64,000 nt of DNA from Haliotis asinina (taxonomy: Eukaryota; Mollusca; Gastropoda; Lepetellida; Haliotidae): NCBI RefSeq assembly GCF_037392515.1, contig NC_090288.1, positions 11,848,969-11,912,968 on the forward strand, written 5' to 3'. Made by a program: the position numbers and the translations under genes. A model generated the notes under the pieces. The model was not told the origin of the DNA, made no database searches, and was given only the letters and a program-made list of their open reading frames with translations. Below, piece by piece: positions 10,016 to 22,350 of this stretch; position 1 is the stretch's first letter, and each line of letters opens with the position of its first letter.

Positions 10016-13000
10016 TAAAGTTGAAGTATAAAGTTCAAAAGAAGCGGAGATTATTACTATGTTTTGAAAAGAATTCTCTCTATTCCCGACATGGATTATG
10101 CTTCCCGGCACCTTATTTGTAGCTTTGGCTGTACTTCCCTAATTGGCTCTCACGGGAAAACAGAACAATACATTTTAGCCTTCCCGGGACATCTGAAAAA
10201 TATATTTTAGCCTTCCCGGTACGACACCATTTTAAACTCCGAGTCGCATGCCGTGTTTGCCGCCATGTTTGTTTAAGAAGTAACAGCGGCGGATAACTCT
10301 CAAGGAAAGTCAACGTATTTGGTACATCCTGCATTTTGCGCTGCATATTTGTGAACGGAAGTCAGTTACTAAACAGTACGATCGATAGTCAAACATACTA
10401 TGTTGCATCGATAGTTCTTCGTTTCTACCATCGATTAATTGCTATCAGACTCAACAAATGCAATCCATCAATGGTTCTATGCATCGTTACAGAACCGGTA
10501 TGCAGCATCCTAGACTAACCCTTAGTCTCAGAATGTATGCGATTCCGATGCAAACCAACATTCCTTTTTAAGTGAAAACTCTCCCCAGGGAGATGAGAGA
10601 AAGGGACAAATCTTGATTTGTATCATATATGGCTTCGGCTTTGCAGAAAGAGCCGGGCAGAAGGGAAAATGATAAAATTCAGGAACTGTGATACAGACTA
10701 GTTACATATGTACTCTGGAACGAGCCCCAAATCTCAGCAAAGTCAGTACCAATTCTACACCCTCCCAAGTGATTTGAAAGAAATCTAATCCCAAATTAAT
10801 CGATAAAAGACAATAAAAATTTAAATGTTAAAGATGCTTTGGTGGACATTCTACTCTTGGCCGCCTCGAAACGTCTGTACATCTTGTGAGTGAGTGAGTG
10901 AGTGAGTTAATATTTAACATCACATCGGCAATATCTCAGCCATATCGTGACGAGCATCTTTAAAGAATCTGTAAGTGATGCTTAAGGTGAATCGCGTGCG
11001 AACAGCCACTTGGATCATTTTTGCAAGCTTCAGTGGCCTTCAGTTATATTTTTAAAAGTGCACACATGCCTGTATGTCCGACGTCAGACCTCTGTGTTGA
11101 CTCTAGCACAAGGCAGGTGCGTTGGTATGTAGCAGGTGCCTGAAACTCTGCAGTCTCGGGCGTCATTATGCGACTTCAGCGTACAGAACAGCGTACTCAC
11201 GCAAAAACCTTTTTAAGTCATAAACAAACAACGAACAGGCTGTGTTTGTTTCTGACTTCTATGCGAAGACGGGTTACATTTGGTTACGCATTTCTTAATT
11301 AGGATATGTGAAATGGGGTTTCAGGTGGCGTTCAAGATTACTGCAGCCTTTTTGGGATGCACGTGTTTGCGCGCGTGTGTCCCTGATTGCCTGTACTAGT
11401 CTGAGCTACAGCCGGATTTATAGTGCCTCGGCTGAGATAGCATCCGATAAGATTACCACACTTAGACACAATATACTGATACCGAGCAGAACAGGCTAGA
11501 CAACAATAAGTACCATACATGACGTACATTGCTGTGGTGCGGTCCGGGATCAAACAACGGACCTTCCTCTCTCCAGCTAGTTATATAGCGAGTCCATCCA
11601 TAGTGACGCTTACCTTTTAGATGGGTCCATTTGTATTGTGTATTGATATACACGGCTTTGGTTAATGCTCACTGTCACAAGCTGAAGGGTTCCTGGCACG
11701 TCAACGTCGTTGGCAGGGTGGGCTTCGTGGAGGGAAAGAGGAAAGAGGGTGGATAACAAGGCTAGAATATAAGGAGCAACCCACACCTCAATCAATAAAG
11801 TCCATCAGTACAAAAACGGGTGTGTTCTTTACAGGAGGTACAGTGAAATATCTCTTTTTTCCAGAACCAATTACACAATATCACTAATTGTAAATGCACG
11901 ACAATGTAAAGTAAGGAGCGTCTTTTTGAGCTAAAGAGGTATGAAGCGACATAAATCTGCACTGTTTTGACTTGTACACACCCCAAGCGGGATGGTATAA
12001 CAAGTGCCCAATCAAGGAATGGACTAAACAAGCGTTCGAAATACCTGCCTGCCCGAACGCCAGGGACGGGTTAATTTCTATCTCATCTTTTGAGATTTTA
12101 CCAAATACTGGTTTATATGTTCTTAATTAATCTGTTATTTGCACTTCAGCAGATAATGTCATTTTGGATTTACACCAGGTCGACAGATGGAGACGGAAAT
12201 ATGGGTTCAAATTACTGTTATTAGGAGATGGGGAATATGTCTGTGTCTACGTGACTTATTGTTAAATACAACAGCACATTGATAGCTAATATATCATGTT
12301 TTCAGTATTCTCTATACGCGCCGGGTCCTCGTGAAATCATTGATCAGTGAAAGACAATAAGCTGCTGACAGCGTCTGCACATTCACCATCGGCATCAGAG
12401 CGGCTGCGGTGTGATGTCAAATTAAAGGTAAGCAAAACACTTAAATTCTGCAAAATACTCACAGAGTTGGTCTGATGGTTCGATTATTATCTGCGTTTCA
12501 TCGAGTATTTCATGTTTATATGTTTCGAGTTAGATTGCATCTGTCCACTTTTGAGTCAGACGGACTATAAGGGGTTGGAGATATGTCATCGGTCAAAACA
12601 ACGATCATTGGAAATGTCGATACATTTGGTTTTGGAATTTGATGTATCATATTGTCAGTATCCACTACACGTCCTCGTGGAACCATGAGTCAGAGAAATA
12701 CAATACAATATGTCCAATGCAATAAATAAAATACAACACAATAAACTGCTGATAGCATCTACACACTGTGAAATATTATATGTTATATTTCTAGGTATTA
12801 CCTAATATTGTTAGATCACGTGGGCTCTACGGGATGGTCGCTACATGGAAACGTGTTATGGCTATCGGAAGGTCACAATAGATTTCAAAACCTTAGATAA
12901 CAACCAAAAACTATGATTTTGACTCAATTATTGACAAGGTTATAGTGATTCTGGTGATTGGAACGTTCCAAGGGCGGCCATCTTGGAAATATCCGTTTTT

Positions 13001-13180
13001 ACCCATAATGCACTGTTGGATTTTGGAAGTCTTTTTTCTGTTATAAAGCATACCTTGTAGGAGACAACTTTGCCAAGAAACCTTTTGTTATAAATCTGTA
13101 GGTTACCTGCCATATTGACCGGACTGAAATAGCTGCTGTTTGTCTCTGCAGCTCCCTATTATGTTGATTTTAACATGTAG
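10016..13180. other. Intergenic stretch with no supported gene
   Basis: Short ORFs only, none with a recognisable domain. A SINE-tail-like piece lies at about 10887-10960 (GTGAGTGAGTGAGTGAG, then a diverged GGCAATATCTCAGCC). Two near-identical copies of ATTTTAGCCTTCCCGG occur at about 10171 and 10204. A GATC/ATCGAT-rich patch lies at 10380-10440. Confidence 0.5.
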
Positions 13181-13284
13181 ATGCATATTCGTGTTGTTCT
13201 AGTGAAATTAGATTCACCCGTTAAAACAACTGCCTTTAAACGTGTCGTCATGCTTGTCGATGGCGACAAACGGAACCTTGTGTT

Positions 13285-13420
13285 TAGGCATGCTGACTTG
13301 GTTGACACATGTCATCGTATCCCATCTGTGTATATTAATGCTCCTGACGTTGATCACTGGATTGTTTGGTCCAGACTCGCTTATATGACTATTGCATTTA
13401 CACTTACAAGCGGGCGAAAG
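13285..13420 (+). repeat. SINE-B middle fragment
   Basis: GCTGACTTGGTTGACACATG, TCATCG, CTGACGTTGATCACTGGATT and GTTTGGTCCAGACTCG match the SINE-B middle. It is the source of the 138-residue ORF at 13181-13597, which is therefore not a gene. Confidence 0.7.
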
Positions 13421-14529
13421 GTGGGTTGGCGTACACCTCTGGAGAATAGAACATGGAAAGTCTTGTCAAGAAAACACACGGACTTCAGACAGCCGTCAAA
13501 GATGTGCCATGTTTCTGAAGGTGGCATTAAACGCCAAACCAAAATGCTCGATCACCCAACTGCATGTAATTTAAACATATTTTATTCACTTAAATAAATA
13601 TTTTTATTTAAATGAAAAAGGATAGGGGACTAGTTCTTGCAACTTATAGAACCTCTCTACACATCACTTAGCAGTCTTTGTAAACTTAAGCACAGATGGC
13701 ATTGATCTTTTGCAACCAACTTTGAGCGCTAGGTGAATAAAAACCTTCCAGGTCAAGTTACCAATTCGAAATGTAAATATCTATCTAAAACAAACGTGCC
13801 TGTGTTGTAGTACAAGTGTTTCAGGAAGTTAATTAATGTCACATTCCTGGTTAGATCACGATGCATGTACTTTTCTGCAACCCTTCAAGTGAATGCAGAT
13901 TTGGTCAGGGGATCTATCAGGAAAACGTGTTAGAACAGCCAGTAGCAAACAGCAGCATTAAGTCAATATTGGCAAATTTGTAGGCAGCAGCATGAAATTA
14001 GAATTGCTGCAGCTAGATCCAGTTGAATCTCAATGTTGCCAGGGCCGTGGTTAACCTTTCTTAAAAAGGGAACACTGCTCACGTTTGAGGTCATGAAGCC
14101 TCCATGAAACTGTGGGAGGTACAGGGACATGCTCCCCTCGGAGTTTTTTTTTCAAAATTACTTCTTCCCAGATGCAGTTTCCTGCTTTCAAAAGGTAAAA
14201 TGACTCCATTTATGTCCAGTTTTGTACAACATATAATTTTTATTGCCACTATTGACATTTTTTTCATGTATTTTTTTTGGAAAGTTTCTTCATTCAAAAC
14301 CGTTGCATCTTTACATAATGTTCTGAACTAAACTTTACAAATATGTTTAGATATATCTGTATATATATGTCAGACAACTGTTTTGTTCAGTAGTAATAGG
14401 TATACTCTTCAAAACTGAAAACTTGACAGGATGTTTCGGAGTTTACTTACTGGGTGCATATAAATAATTCAAACATGACATCATTGCTCAGTTACAATAA
14501 AATCGTCACTTTACAAATTTCCAAAACAT

Positions 14530-15272
14530 GATTATCGAGAAAGTGTTCGGTGAAACCACAGAGGGCTGTTCAAACTCGTTGGTCAGAGTACAATCTGGTG
14601 TGACCACCATGAGCATCACTAACAGCTTAGCAACGGTGACCCATAGAAGAAAGGAGATCCCAAATGCTGTCTTGCGGAATGTTTTGACTCTTGCTGAAGT
14701 GCTGTGTGCAGTTCTTATAGAGTCTGGGCTCGCAGACAACGCTGGTGCAAGCGTCAATCAAGAGTATTCCATAGATGTTAAACGGGAGACAAACTGGGTG
14801 ATCGAGGAGGCCAAGGCAACACCTGAACATTGTTTTGCTGGAGGAAGACCTGTCAAACCCGTGTAACGTGAGGTCGAGTCTTGTCAAGCTCCAAAGATCA
14901 ACCGCTGACGTTGATATGGGAACGGCGTGACATTGAACTTGTCTTTGGGCAAAACGTCTGGCTTCCAATAGCCAGTTGCGCAGAGTTTCGACGCAGTTCT
15001 GGGATTTGGTTTGTTGTGGATGATGCTGCGGTCATGGTGTTTCAGCGAAGATGCCTCACCCGGGTGAAGCGATCCTAGGCCGAGGTGGTAACTCTGGGTC
15101 GACCTGACCTGGGTGTGTCATTCACACTGCCAGTATTGTTGTATCCGCTCCATGGGTTTTAGACGGCCTGTGTGGACACGCTGAAGTGTCTTGCTACCTC
15201 ATGCTGCGATGCCCATCCATGTAAACGGCCAATGGCGTTGTGGCGTTGAGTTTCTGTCAGTCTTTTCATTCT
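14530..15272 (-). mobile_element. Degenerate Tc1-like DNA transposon (transposase pseudogene)
   Basis: Read on the minus strand from ATG at 15269-15267, the frame begins with a helix-turn-helix-like region (TETQRHNAIGRLHGWASQHE, then VARHFSVSTQAV). It continues with a basic GRPRVTT segment, then DKTRPHVTRV and FLQQNNVQVLPWPPRSPSLS followed by HLWNTLD. These match the catalytic block of Tc1-type DDE transposases (D-N-x-R-P-H; W-P-x-x-S-P-D-L-x-P-I-E-H-L-W-D). There are several stops, the normally invariant N and E of those blocks are replaced or lost, and the copy is about 740 bp against roughly 1 kb for an intact ORF. I could not identify terminal inverted repeats. Confidence 0.75.
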
Positions 15273-15529
15273 CTTGTCGTCTATAGCGGCTTAAAGCAAT
15301 ACATGTTGAGTACCACTGATGTGTTCGTATAAGATTCAGCTCTGAGTGATACACGTGCAATTCGTGTAGAGTGCGTTTGAGCGATACACTACAAACGTTA
15401 GTGTAACGTTACAACGTCTCTTTTTCAAACGTTTTGTCTTCACAACGATTCCATCAGATGTTGGATGTTGTTCAGCATGGATTGGTTTGTGTTTCCTAAA
15501 ATTCAAACTGATCCTATGTCAAGTGACGC

Positions 15530-15930
15530 GAATGGTTAGACGCAAATCGTTACAGATAGATCAAGAGATCAGACAATGGTTAGACCGAAATTGTTGTAGA
15601 ATGATCAGAGAAAGTGTTACTGTTACAGGTAAATCGCGAGATCAGACAGTGATTAGACTCAAATTATTACAGCTAGATTGCGAGATTAGACAATGGTAAG
15701 ACCCAAACTGTTACAGGTAGATCCTGAGATTAGACAATAGTTAGACACAAATCGGTATAGCCAACCTGATTAGACAATTTATAGACCCGAACTGTTACAG
15801 GTAGATCCTGAGATTAGACAATGGTATGACCCAAGTAAGATTAGACAACAGTTAGACCAAAATTATTACAGGTAGACCGTGTTGTCTGCATTAGATATCT
15901 GTTAGACCAAAATTGCTTTAGCTAGATCGC
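15530..15930. repeat. Degenerate ~45-60-bp tandem repeat (GTTAGACCCAAATTGTTACAGGTAGATC)
   Basis: Eight to nine diverged units around GACCCAAATTGTTACAGGT and AGATCGCGAGATTAGACAAT, of unequal length from internal deletions. The degeneracy suggests an old array. Confidence 0.75.
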
Positions 15931-18030
15931 ATGATATATGCGCATGACAAAACATTTTATTCACCAACATATCCAATCATGACTGCGATATTCAGCATGA
16001 CAATATTGTTTTACGGTAGCAGCATAAGATTTGTCACTTGCTATTCTTTAAAAAAAACGCATTTCAGTCATGTTTTTCTTTGACAAAATAATTAATAGAG
16101 TCTGAACGAGAGAGATCACTTTAAAGCAGAATGGAGAGTTCCGTGTCAGTGCTCACTGTTCACACAGGAAATAACAGGACAAGGCGTAAGTAGCGTTTGG
16201 AGAAGTTGTCACGTGGCGGCAGTGTTGATTAAATCAACACGTTAATACTTCTAATAGATGAATATTTAAATTTTACATATTATTATGATGTCTGGGTGTG
16301 TAAGTGATTTTGGCGGATGACTTTGTGTGTTGGCGATTGGGTGCGTGACTCTGAGTGCGTGGGCCCCAATCCTGGATCGGACTCAACCCAACACAAATAC
16401 TAGAATCTGTACTTTCCTGAGAAAATGTAACTCCAGATATAGCATGTGTTATAATGAGAACATATAATGTTAATAATAATATTATGTGTTACTCCTGAAC
16501 ACGATAGTAATTGGGATAATTAAAAAATAAAACAAAATAAAATCTGGCTGCATTCACAAAGGTTATCAAGCATTTTACACTTACAGGGAACAACACATCA
16601 ATTTTAAATAGACTCACCCAGTAGTACAATCATGTGACGTTGACGTTAAATTATCTTTGCAAAGTTCGTTTCGTTCGCATGCCCTTTGGCACCAAGAATG
16701 ATTAAAGTGACATTTCAATATAGGCACTCTTTAGAATTAAAACGAAATGTGTGGCAAATCTATACAAAATATCATACCAAAGTTAAGTATTGCATCATAG
16801 ATTGTGCAGTGCCACGTTAAGATCGCGAGGTCTCAATTAAATCATCCTTTGACATCCCGAATTGTTTTGGGTAGATCACGAAAGGGCTTTTGTTAGGAAA
16901 GTATCTGAGGCTTAGAGACAATGCTTGACATCACCATAACAGTGAAATCCATTACCCAGTTCAAAATTCGTACTGGCGTATTGCCATAGACTGTATACTG
17001 TACATTCCAACAATATGGTTTAATCAGGTTTGACAGTATGAAAAATAACACGTTAAGCTTTCTCTATCACTACTCAGTATTCAGTGACCAAACAGATCGA
17101 ACAACACAAAGCCGCTTTTTCCAACAGGGACAAAAATCATTACTGATTTATCACCTGTGTGTGCCATGTTTCAAAACAACGCCCAGCATATTAAATACGC
17201 TACTTCATATTACCGTTATCACCGCAATATGCCGTTATCTCTTAAGCAGACAAGGATACAACGACGGCAGATCTATTCGTGTCGGGTTCAGGCGTGTTCA
17301 AATGGACAAATTAGAACCTTTGACTTGTCCTAATGTGTCAACACACAGAGGCTAGCCAAGGGCAGTTCCAACATTTAACGTGTGCTTTAGCCATTCGTCG
17401 TTGTCGTATAAATGGGACTCGACTTGTTGAAAGAAGCCGGTCCATGCCACAGCGTTACTGTTGGTAAACAGTGTGTATAATAGACTTGAGTATAGTGACG
17501 ACTTGCTGGGCCAGTATTTGCTGAAATGCTCTCGGGAACAGCGAACAGGTAAGCCGATGCACAAGAAAGCCTGCACATTGAAATGTACACCAGGTAAGTT
17601 TGTCACTCACCGGTTCTTGAGAGACGTCAAATTTCATCGTCGCGTGGCGAACACAGGTGAATATCGTTGGCTTATGTGTCACAGGTTTGCACGTATCTAT
17701 GGTGTACTGTTTCATTAACACGTTTTAGAGCGTGTGAAAAACGCTGGGGCATGACTGAGTGATGACGATGTGACAGTTGTATGACTGGTATTGACAACTA
17801 CACCGTCTTTGACCAACGTCATAATGGGTGAAGATACTTCCTCCTTGCATTTTAAGACGTAGATTGATCAGATTTCAGAGTCAAACATTTGACATTTTAT
17901 ATGCATGAATAATTTCCTTTTCACGATAAATGTAAGGTGCTTTTGGTTTTTGAACGGGAGGTGATAAAATAAAGACTGTTGTGTCATTATGTGATATTGC
18001 TGAATCAGAAACGGGGTTAACCCCGACTCA
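15931..18030. other. AT-rich intergenic stretch with no supported gene
   Basis: Short ORFs at 17038-17355 and 17352-17721 overlap on both strands and carry no domain I recognise. No clear repeat unit and no splice-linked exon chain was found. Confidence 0.45.
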
Positions 18031-18356
18031 GCCATGCCCAAAATCCATTTGTTCCATATCTCTCGCCTATATGCGCCGCTTTCACATTGGCTATTAAAGC
18101 GTTTGATGACGTTAGATCTAGATAACCGTTTTTATAGTTTTCCTAGATTGTTGCAATACGTGGCGAATTTTAAGATCCCTGCTCCCTCACACGTACTGTT
18201 GTCGGTACCGTTCGGTATTGTGAGGTTTAACTGTATCGAGTAAGGGTTATTTGTTTTCCCAGCTCTTCGTGATTATGTCATGGCCAGGACAAACTCAGAT
18301 GAAAGCAGTTAACTTTAACAATGAACTCACTCACTCACTCATATGCTGTTTACCAA

Positions 18357-18597
18357 TGCAGATCCGGGTTAGAACATAGGCCTTCAGTAACCCATGCTTG
18401 TCGTTAAAGGCGACTAACGGGATAGGGTGGTCAGTTTCACTGACTTGTTGACGCGTCATCGGTTCCCAGTTGCGCAGTTCCATGCTCATGCTGTTGATGC
18501 CTGGATTGTCTGGTTCAGACTCGACTATTTACAGACTGCCATCCTATAGCTGGAATATTGCTGAGTGCGGCGTAAAACTAAACTCACTCACTCATTG
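18357..18597 (+). repeat. SINE-B, near full length
   Basis: Runs from CCGGGTTAGAACATAGGCC through GGCGACTAACGG, ATGCTCATGCTGTTGATG and GATTGTCTGGTTCAGACTCG to GCTGGAATATTGCTGAGTG, CGGCGTAAAACTAAACTC and CACTCACTC. It is one of the most complete copies in the window and useful as a family reference. Confidence 0.9.
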
Positions 18598-18644
18598 TAC
18601 GCAGTAACGTAGTGATATAAGTGCAGGCCGATATTTAATCTTGG

Positions 18645-18800
18645 AACTGGTCTTCAGCAACCCATGCTTGTCGTAAGACACTGATAGGGATCGGTAGGTC
18701 AAGCCTGGTACATGCACATCGGTCGATGTTCACGATGCCAGTTTACAGACTTCCGTCAAAACGCTGGATAACTGCCTAATGCGGCATTAAACAACAAACA
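18645..18800 (+). repeat. SINE-B, internally deleted
   Basis: GGAACTGGTCTTCAGCAACCC and CATGCTTGTCGTAAG head, a shortened middle, then TTTACAGACTTCCG and GCCTAATGCGGCATTAAAC. It starts about 50 bp after the previous copy in the same orientation and ends in ACAACAAACA rather than ACTC repeats. Confidence 0.75.
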
Positions 18801-19334
18801 CATTTGGCATGGAGAACAGAACCCAGGTAGTCGTGTCAAGCGAACGCATGGACTGCCAGGTCACCCTGCTGTCCATCTCCTTGTGGTTATCACAAAATCC
18901 GTTGTCAGGTGCATGCGATAAGCTTTGTATTTCGTCTTCTCATGCGCGCACCTTTTTTTCTTTTCGTTTGTTTGGTTGGTTTACCTTACCAAACCTTTAC
19001 AGATAAGCAAGTTGTCCACTGACCCTTATATTAGGTATTTCGATGTGATACTTCCGGGATATTACTGAACACACTAGCCTCATTCCAATATCCGACCTCT
19101 TCATCTCCACCCAGCTGATGTGAACGGTTGTGCTATCTGCACATTTCCTCCTCGGCCCACCTGAGGATGTTCCCAGTGAGCCTGTATTTGTCAACATTCC
19201 GAATGTTTAACCACGTACTGTGCCGGGGTATAAATTTCAGCTTGTTTGATCGTAGTGCCCTTTCAGCTAGTCTAACCGGCATGTAGGTAATACCCACACT
19301 TCAAACAGGTGAATCCCAGTGGCAGTTTTTGGTG

Positions 19335-19790
19335 TCAGGTATGTAACGAACTACCTACGTATTCTGTATGTAACGAATGCACTCCGCATATAAGAAACAC
19401 TGTCTAACCTGCATATAACGAAGTTCCCGCATATAATGAGCACAGTGTACCCTGCATAAAACGAACGCTGACCTACCCTGCATATAACGAACAGAGTCTA
19501 CCCTGCACATAACGGAGACAATCTACCCAGTGTATAACGAACAATCTACTGTGTCTATAACTATCAAACACAGTCTATACCCTGCACATAACGGACACAG
19601 TCTATCCTGCACATAACGGACACAGCCAACCCTGCATATAACGGACACTATCTACCCTGCATATAACGAACAGTCTACTGTGTATATAACGATCAAACAC
19701 AGTCTACCCTGCATATACTGTACGCAAATTATATCGTGTACATAACGAATCAGCTAACGAACTGCCTATGTAACATAAGCAGTCTAAACT
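19335..19790. repeat. Degenerate ~30-bp minisatellite (CCTGCATATAACGAACACAGTCTA)
   Basis: Roughly fourteen variable units of CCTGCATATAACGAACACAG plus TCTAC, with spacer lengths varying. It runs directly into the hairpin group at 19809-19940. Confidence 0.85.
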
Positions 19791-19808
19791 GCCACCAAGG
19801 TATATATG

Positions 19809-19870
19809 GTCACTGACGGGGTATAAGTAGTATATATACTTTCATATAGTACTGATACCCCATCAGTTAC
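19809..19870. repeat. Inverted repeat, 16-bp arms
   Basis: Arms GTCACTGACGGGGTAT (19809-19824) and ATACCCCATCAGTTAC (19855-19870) pair at 14 of 16 positions around a 30-bp AT-rich loop. It is the first of a run of hairpins. Confidence 0.75.
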
Positions 19871-19881
19871 AGTATATACCC

Positions 19882-19940
19882 ACAGGCGATCGATGCATGT
19901 ATGTGCGAGTATAGTAGTATAGCATGCATCGATCGCCTGT
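19882..19940. repeat. Perfect inverted repeat, 18-bp arms
   Basis: ACAGGCGATCGATGCATG (19882-19899) and CATGCATCGATCGCCTGT (19923-19940) are exact reverse complements around a 23-bp loop. Just after it comes GCGTTACAAGCCCCTGTG, which recurs after the inverted repeat at 20569-20645. Confidence 0.93.
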
Positions 19941-20386
19941 TGGCAATTTTTTCGCGTTACAAGCCCCTGTGCACTCACTCAAACTCACAAAACAACGAAC
20001 ACAACTAACCATTTTTATATCGAAAGTAGTCTACCCTGTGTATAGAGAAAGAAACCTGCTTAAAAAAGTTTCGTGATAGGCAGGGTCGAACCCACGCTGA
20101 ATTAATACAAAGTTGGCCGTGATGATCACTCGATGGGCGTTTACTGCGCAAAGATATTGCGCATACCAGGAAGTAACGTGGATAGACGACGAGGCATGAG
20201 GGAACCAACAACAAAGGTGTTTACATGTCACAGTGTGCAAGATCTCTGCACTGCATCTCTGCACTGTCTTGCTGTGGTTATTTTTGAGAGCTTATGTGTA
20301 TTCGTGGTGTTTTGTATGTTGTCATGGTGTTTTGTGAAATGTGATATGCTATGCCCAAATCCAATTATGAAGCCACAACATTACAC

Positions 20387-20420
20387 CAGAGACCATATAA
20401 TAGATATTATATGGTCTCTG
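20387..20420. repeat. Near-perfect palindrome, 16-bp arms, 2-bp centre
   Basis: CAGAGACCATATAATA, then GA, then TATTATATGGTCTCTG. The arms are exact. A diverged relative with CCATATCTATTATATGGTC lies at about 20800. It falls inside the 144-codon ORF 20133-20567, which argues against that ORF being a conserved protein. Confidence 0.93.
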
Positions 20421-20568
20421 ATTACGCTGTACAGATTACAGTGTATGACTGAAGTTTTGTCTGCTGTTAGAAGTATGTTTTTTATGCTCTTAATCTTTTC
20501 AAATGCCACTCACGGACAACACTGTAATGTAACTTGTAACACGTTGAGTGGGGATGCATGTTGCTAGA

Positions 20569-20645
20569 AACTGCCAGTGCTATCAAGTTATATGTAGTCC
20601 CTGATAGGGACTATTACTACAATATATAACTCAATGGCAGTTTTT
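20569..20645. repeat. Imperfect inverted repeat (AAACTGCCAGTG arms)
   Basis: AAACTGCCAGTG...TATATGTAGTCCCT pairs with AGGGACTATTACTACAATAT...CAATGGCAGTTT around a short centre. It is followed by GCGTTACAAGCCCCTGTG, also found after the hairpin at 19882-19940, so the two belong to the same element type. Confidence 0.75.
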
Positions 20646-21694
20646 CTAGCGTTACAAGCCCCTGTGGTTTAAATTGGCTCTTACCTAGTGCACCTATTTC
20701 GTATCTCATAATTATAAGATAGTACCTTATAATAAGTTGGTCGCTATATATATGGTCTATGATCTATGGGGAGAGAGACACTTTTGTGTACCACATACCA
20801 TATCTATTATATGGTCAAGTGGTTTCTGATGTGTACTATTATGTCAAGTCATATCATCACAAAGCATCAAAAGAGATGCAATGTCTGAACAGGAGACAAA
20901 TTGCAGCTGTATTCACTAGTGAACGATCTGAACATATGTTAAAAATGTTGAGGATAACTCATAATTTGTAACCAAGCTTAGGTGGTCCCTATACTTATAT
21001 GAACAGTCAGTGAGAGAATTCAGAATAACATATTTAGGAGCAGATGTATGCAAATAACAACAAATCATTGTTGGCATATATTCTTAGTTTTATGACTGCA
21101 GAATTATTAAAGTATCTGACCTAAATATTTGGAGTACACTTCATGCATTAAAATCTGTGCCAGTTTTTAACAAAACCTATTGATCATGACTTTACAAAAT
21201 GATGAAGTCAAAACAAAAAGTAGCACTATAGATGCTATACATCATACTGCTTGTTAGGAAAGTTATCTTTTTCTTAGTAGTGCAAGTTATTTTTCACAGC
21301 AAGATCTTCTCTAATCATGTTTAACTTGCAGATTGGTCCATATTTATACATTGTATATTTCTTATGATTTTAAAATGTTTGGGAGAAACAGGAAACCTAG
21401 AAAACCTTGTCATAAGTTAAATGCCTTTCAAACTCTTTTTTTTTTTGGTAAGGGGTGTCCTTTCACGATTCAATATTGTGTGCGAGAAACATTGTGGAAC
21501 TATAAGATTATAGCTGAGCTTGTTCAGTTCAGCATCAGTCCAGTCTGACAGCTCTGGCATAAAATCTCAGTCCCGTCCATCATTTCATGGCTTGTACTTT
21601 TATTATCAGCTCTACAAACTGGCACATTCTCTAAATCGGATTGTTTCTTCAGTCTCAGTGAATGCCGGGTTAGGCATCTTCCATTGTATTACCC

Positions 21695-21900
21695 TGAGAT
21701 TTGATCTTCAGTAACCCATGCTTGCCATCAGGTGGTCAGACTCACTGAATTGGCTGACTGTTGTCTTATTCCAGTTGCAGAGATCGATGCTCATGCTGCT
21801 ATCACTGGATTGTTTGGTCCAGACTGAATTACTTACAGACCATCACCATATGGCTGCAATATTGCTGACAGTGGTGTTAAAGGACCAAATCAAACGAAGA
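21695..21900 (+). repeat. SINE-B, diverged
   Basis: TTTGATCTTCAGTAACCCATG, GATCGATGCTCATGCTG, ATCACTGGATTGTTTGGTCC and GCAATATTGCTGACAGTGG. The tail is lost (TTAAAGGACCAAATC). Confidence 0.75.
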
Positions 21901-22350
21901 CAATAGTAATGGACGACATTTTCAGGAATTATTGCGAAGCTACAACACATGTTGTATTCATGGCTGGTGTGTTGTAATCATGGTTCAGGACACACTCACT
22001 GTACCATGAAACAACAATCATTCACCTTTTAAATATGTTATTGTTGTTATTGTTGACAGAGGAACTGATAAACTGCATGCCTGGGTAATTAAGTTTACGC
22101 AGACAAAATTGGAAAACCCATCTCCTGTTAAGTCTATTGTGTACATGTTCAATTAAAGTTTTTTGAATGCTCAGTAAATTTGATCTTACACTCATACAAA
22201 AATGTCAAATCTTAGCTTGCATGCTGGTGAATTAGTGTCTGTTATCAAAGTTGCTGGAATTTAGACTAAACAGACCCATATGCTACACTGCCTGCAGATG
22301 AAAGTTACTGAGGATAGATAAAATACAATAACTGAGGTTATGGGCTTAGA

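Noticed and set aside
13181-13597. 138-codon ORF as a gene
   Set aside because: Its middle (ADLVDTCHRIPSVYINAPDV) is the translation of a SINE-B fragment, which recurs in other SINE-B copies.
14528-14866. 112-codon plus-strand ORF as a gene
   Set aside because: It is antisense to the Tc1-like transposase remnant on the minus strand.
17352-17721. Several overlapping ORFs of 67-88 codons as a gene
   Set aside because: Both strands are open over the same bases with no motif, no exon chain and no biased codon use.
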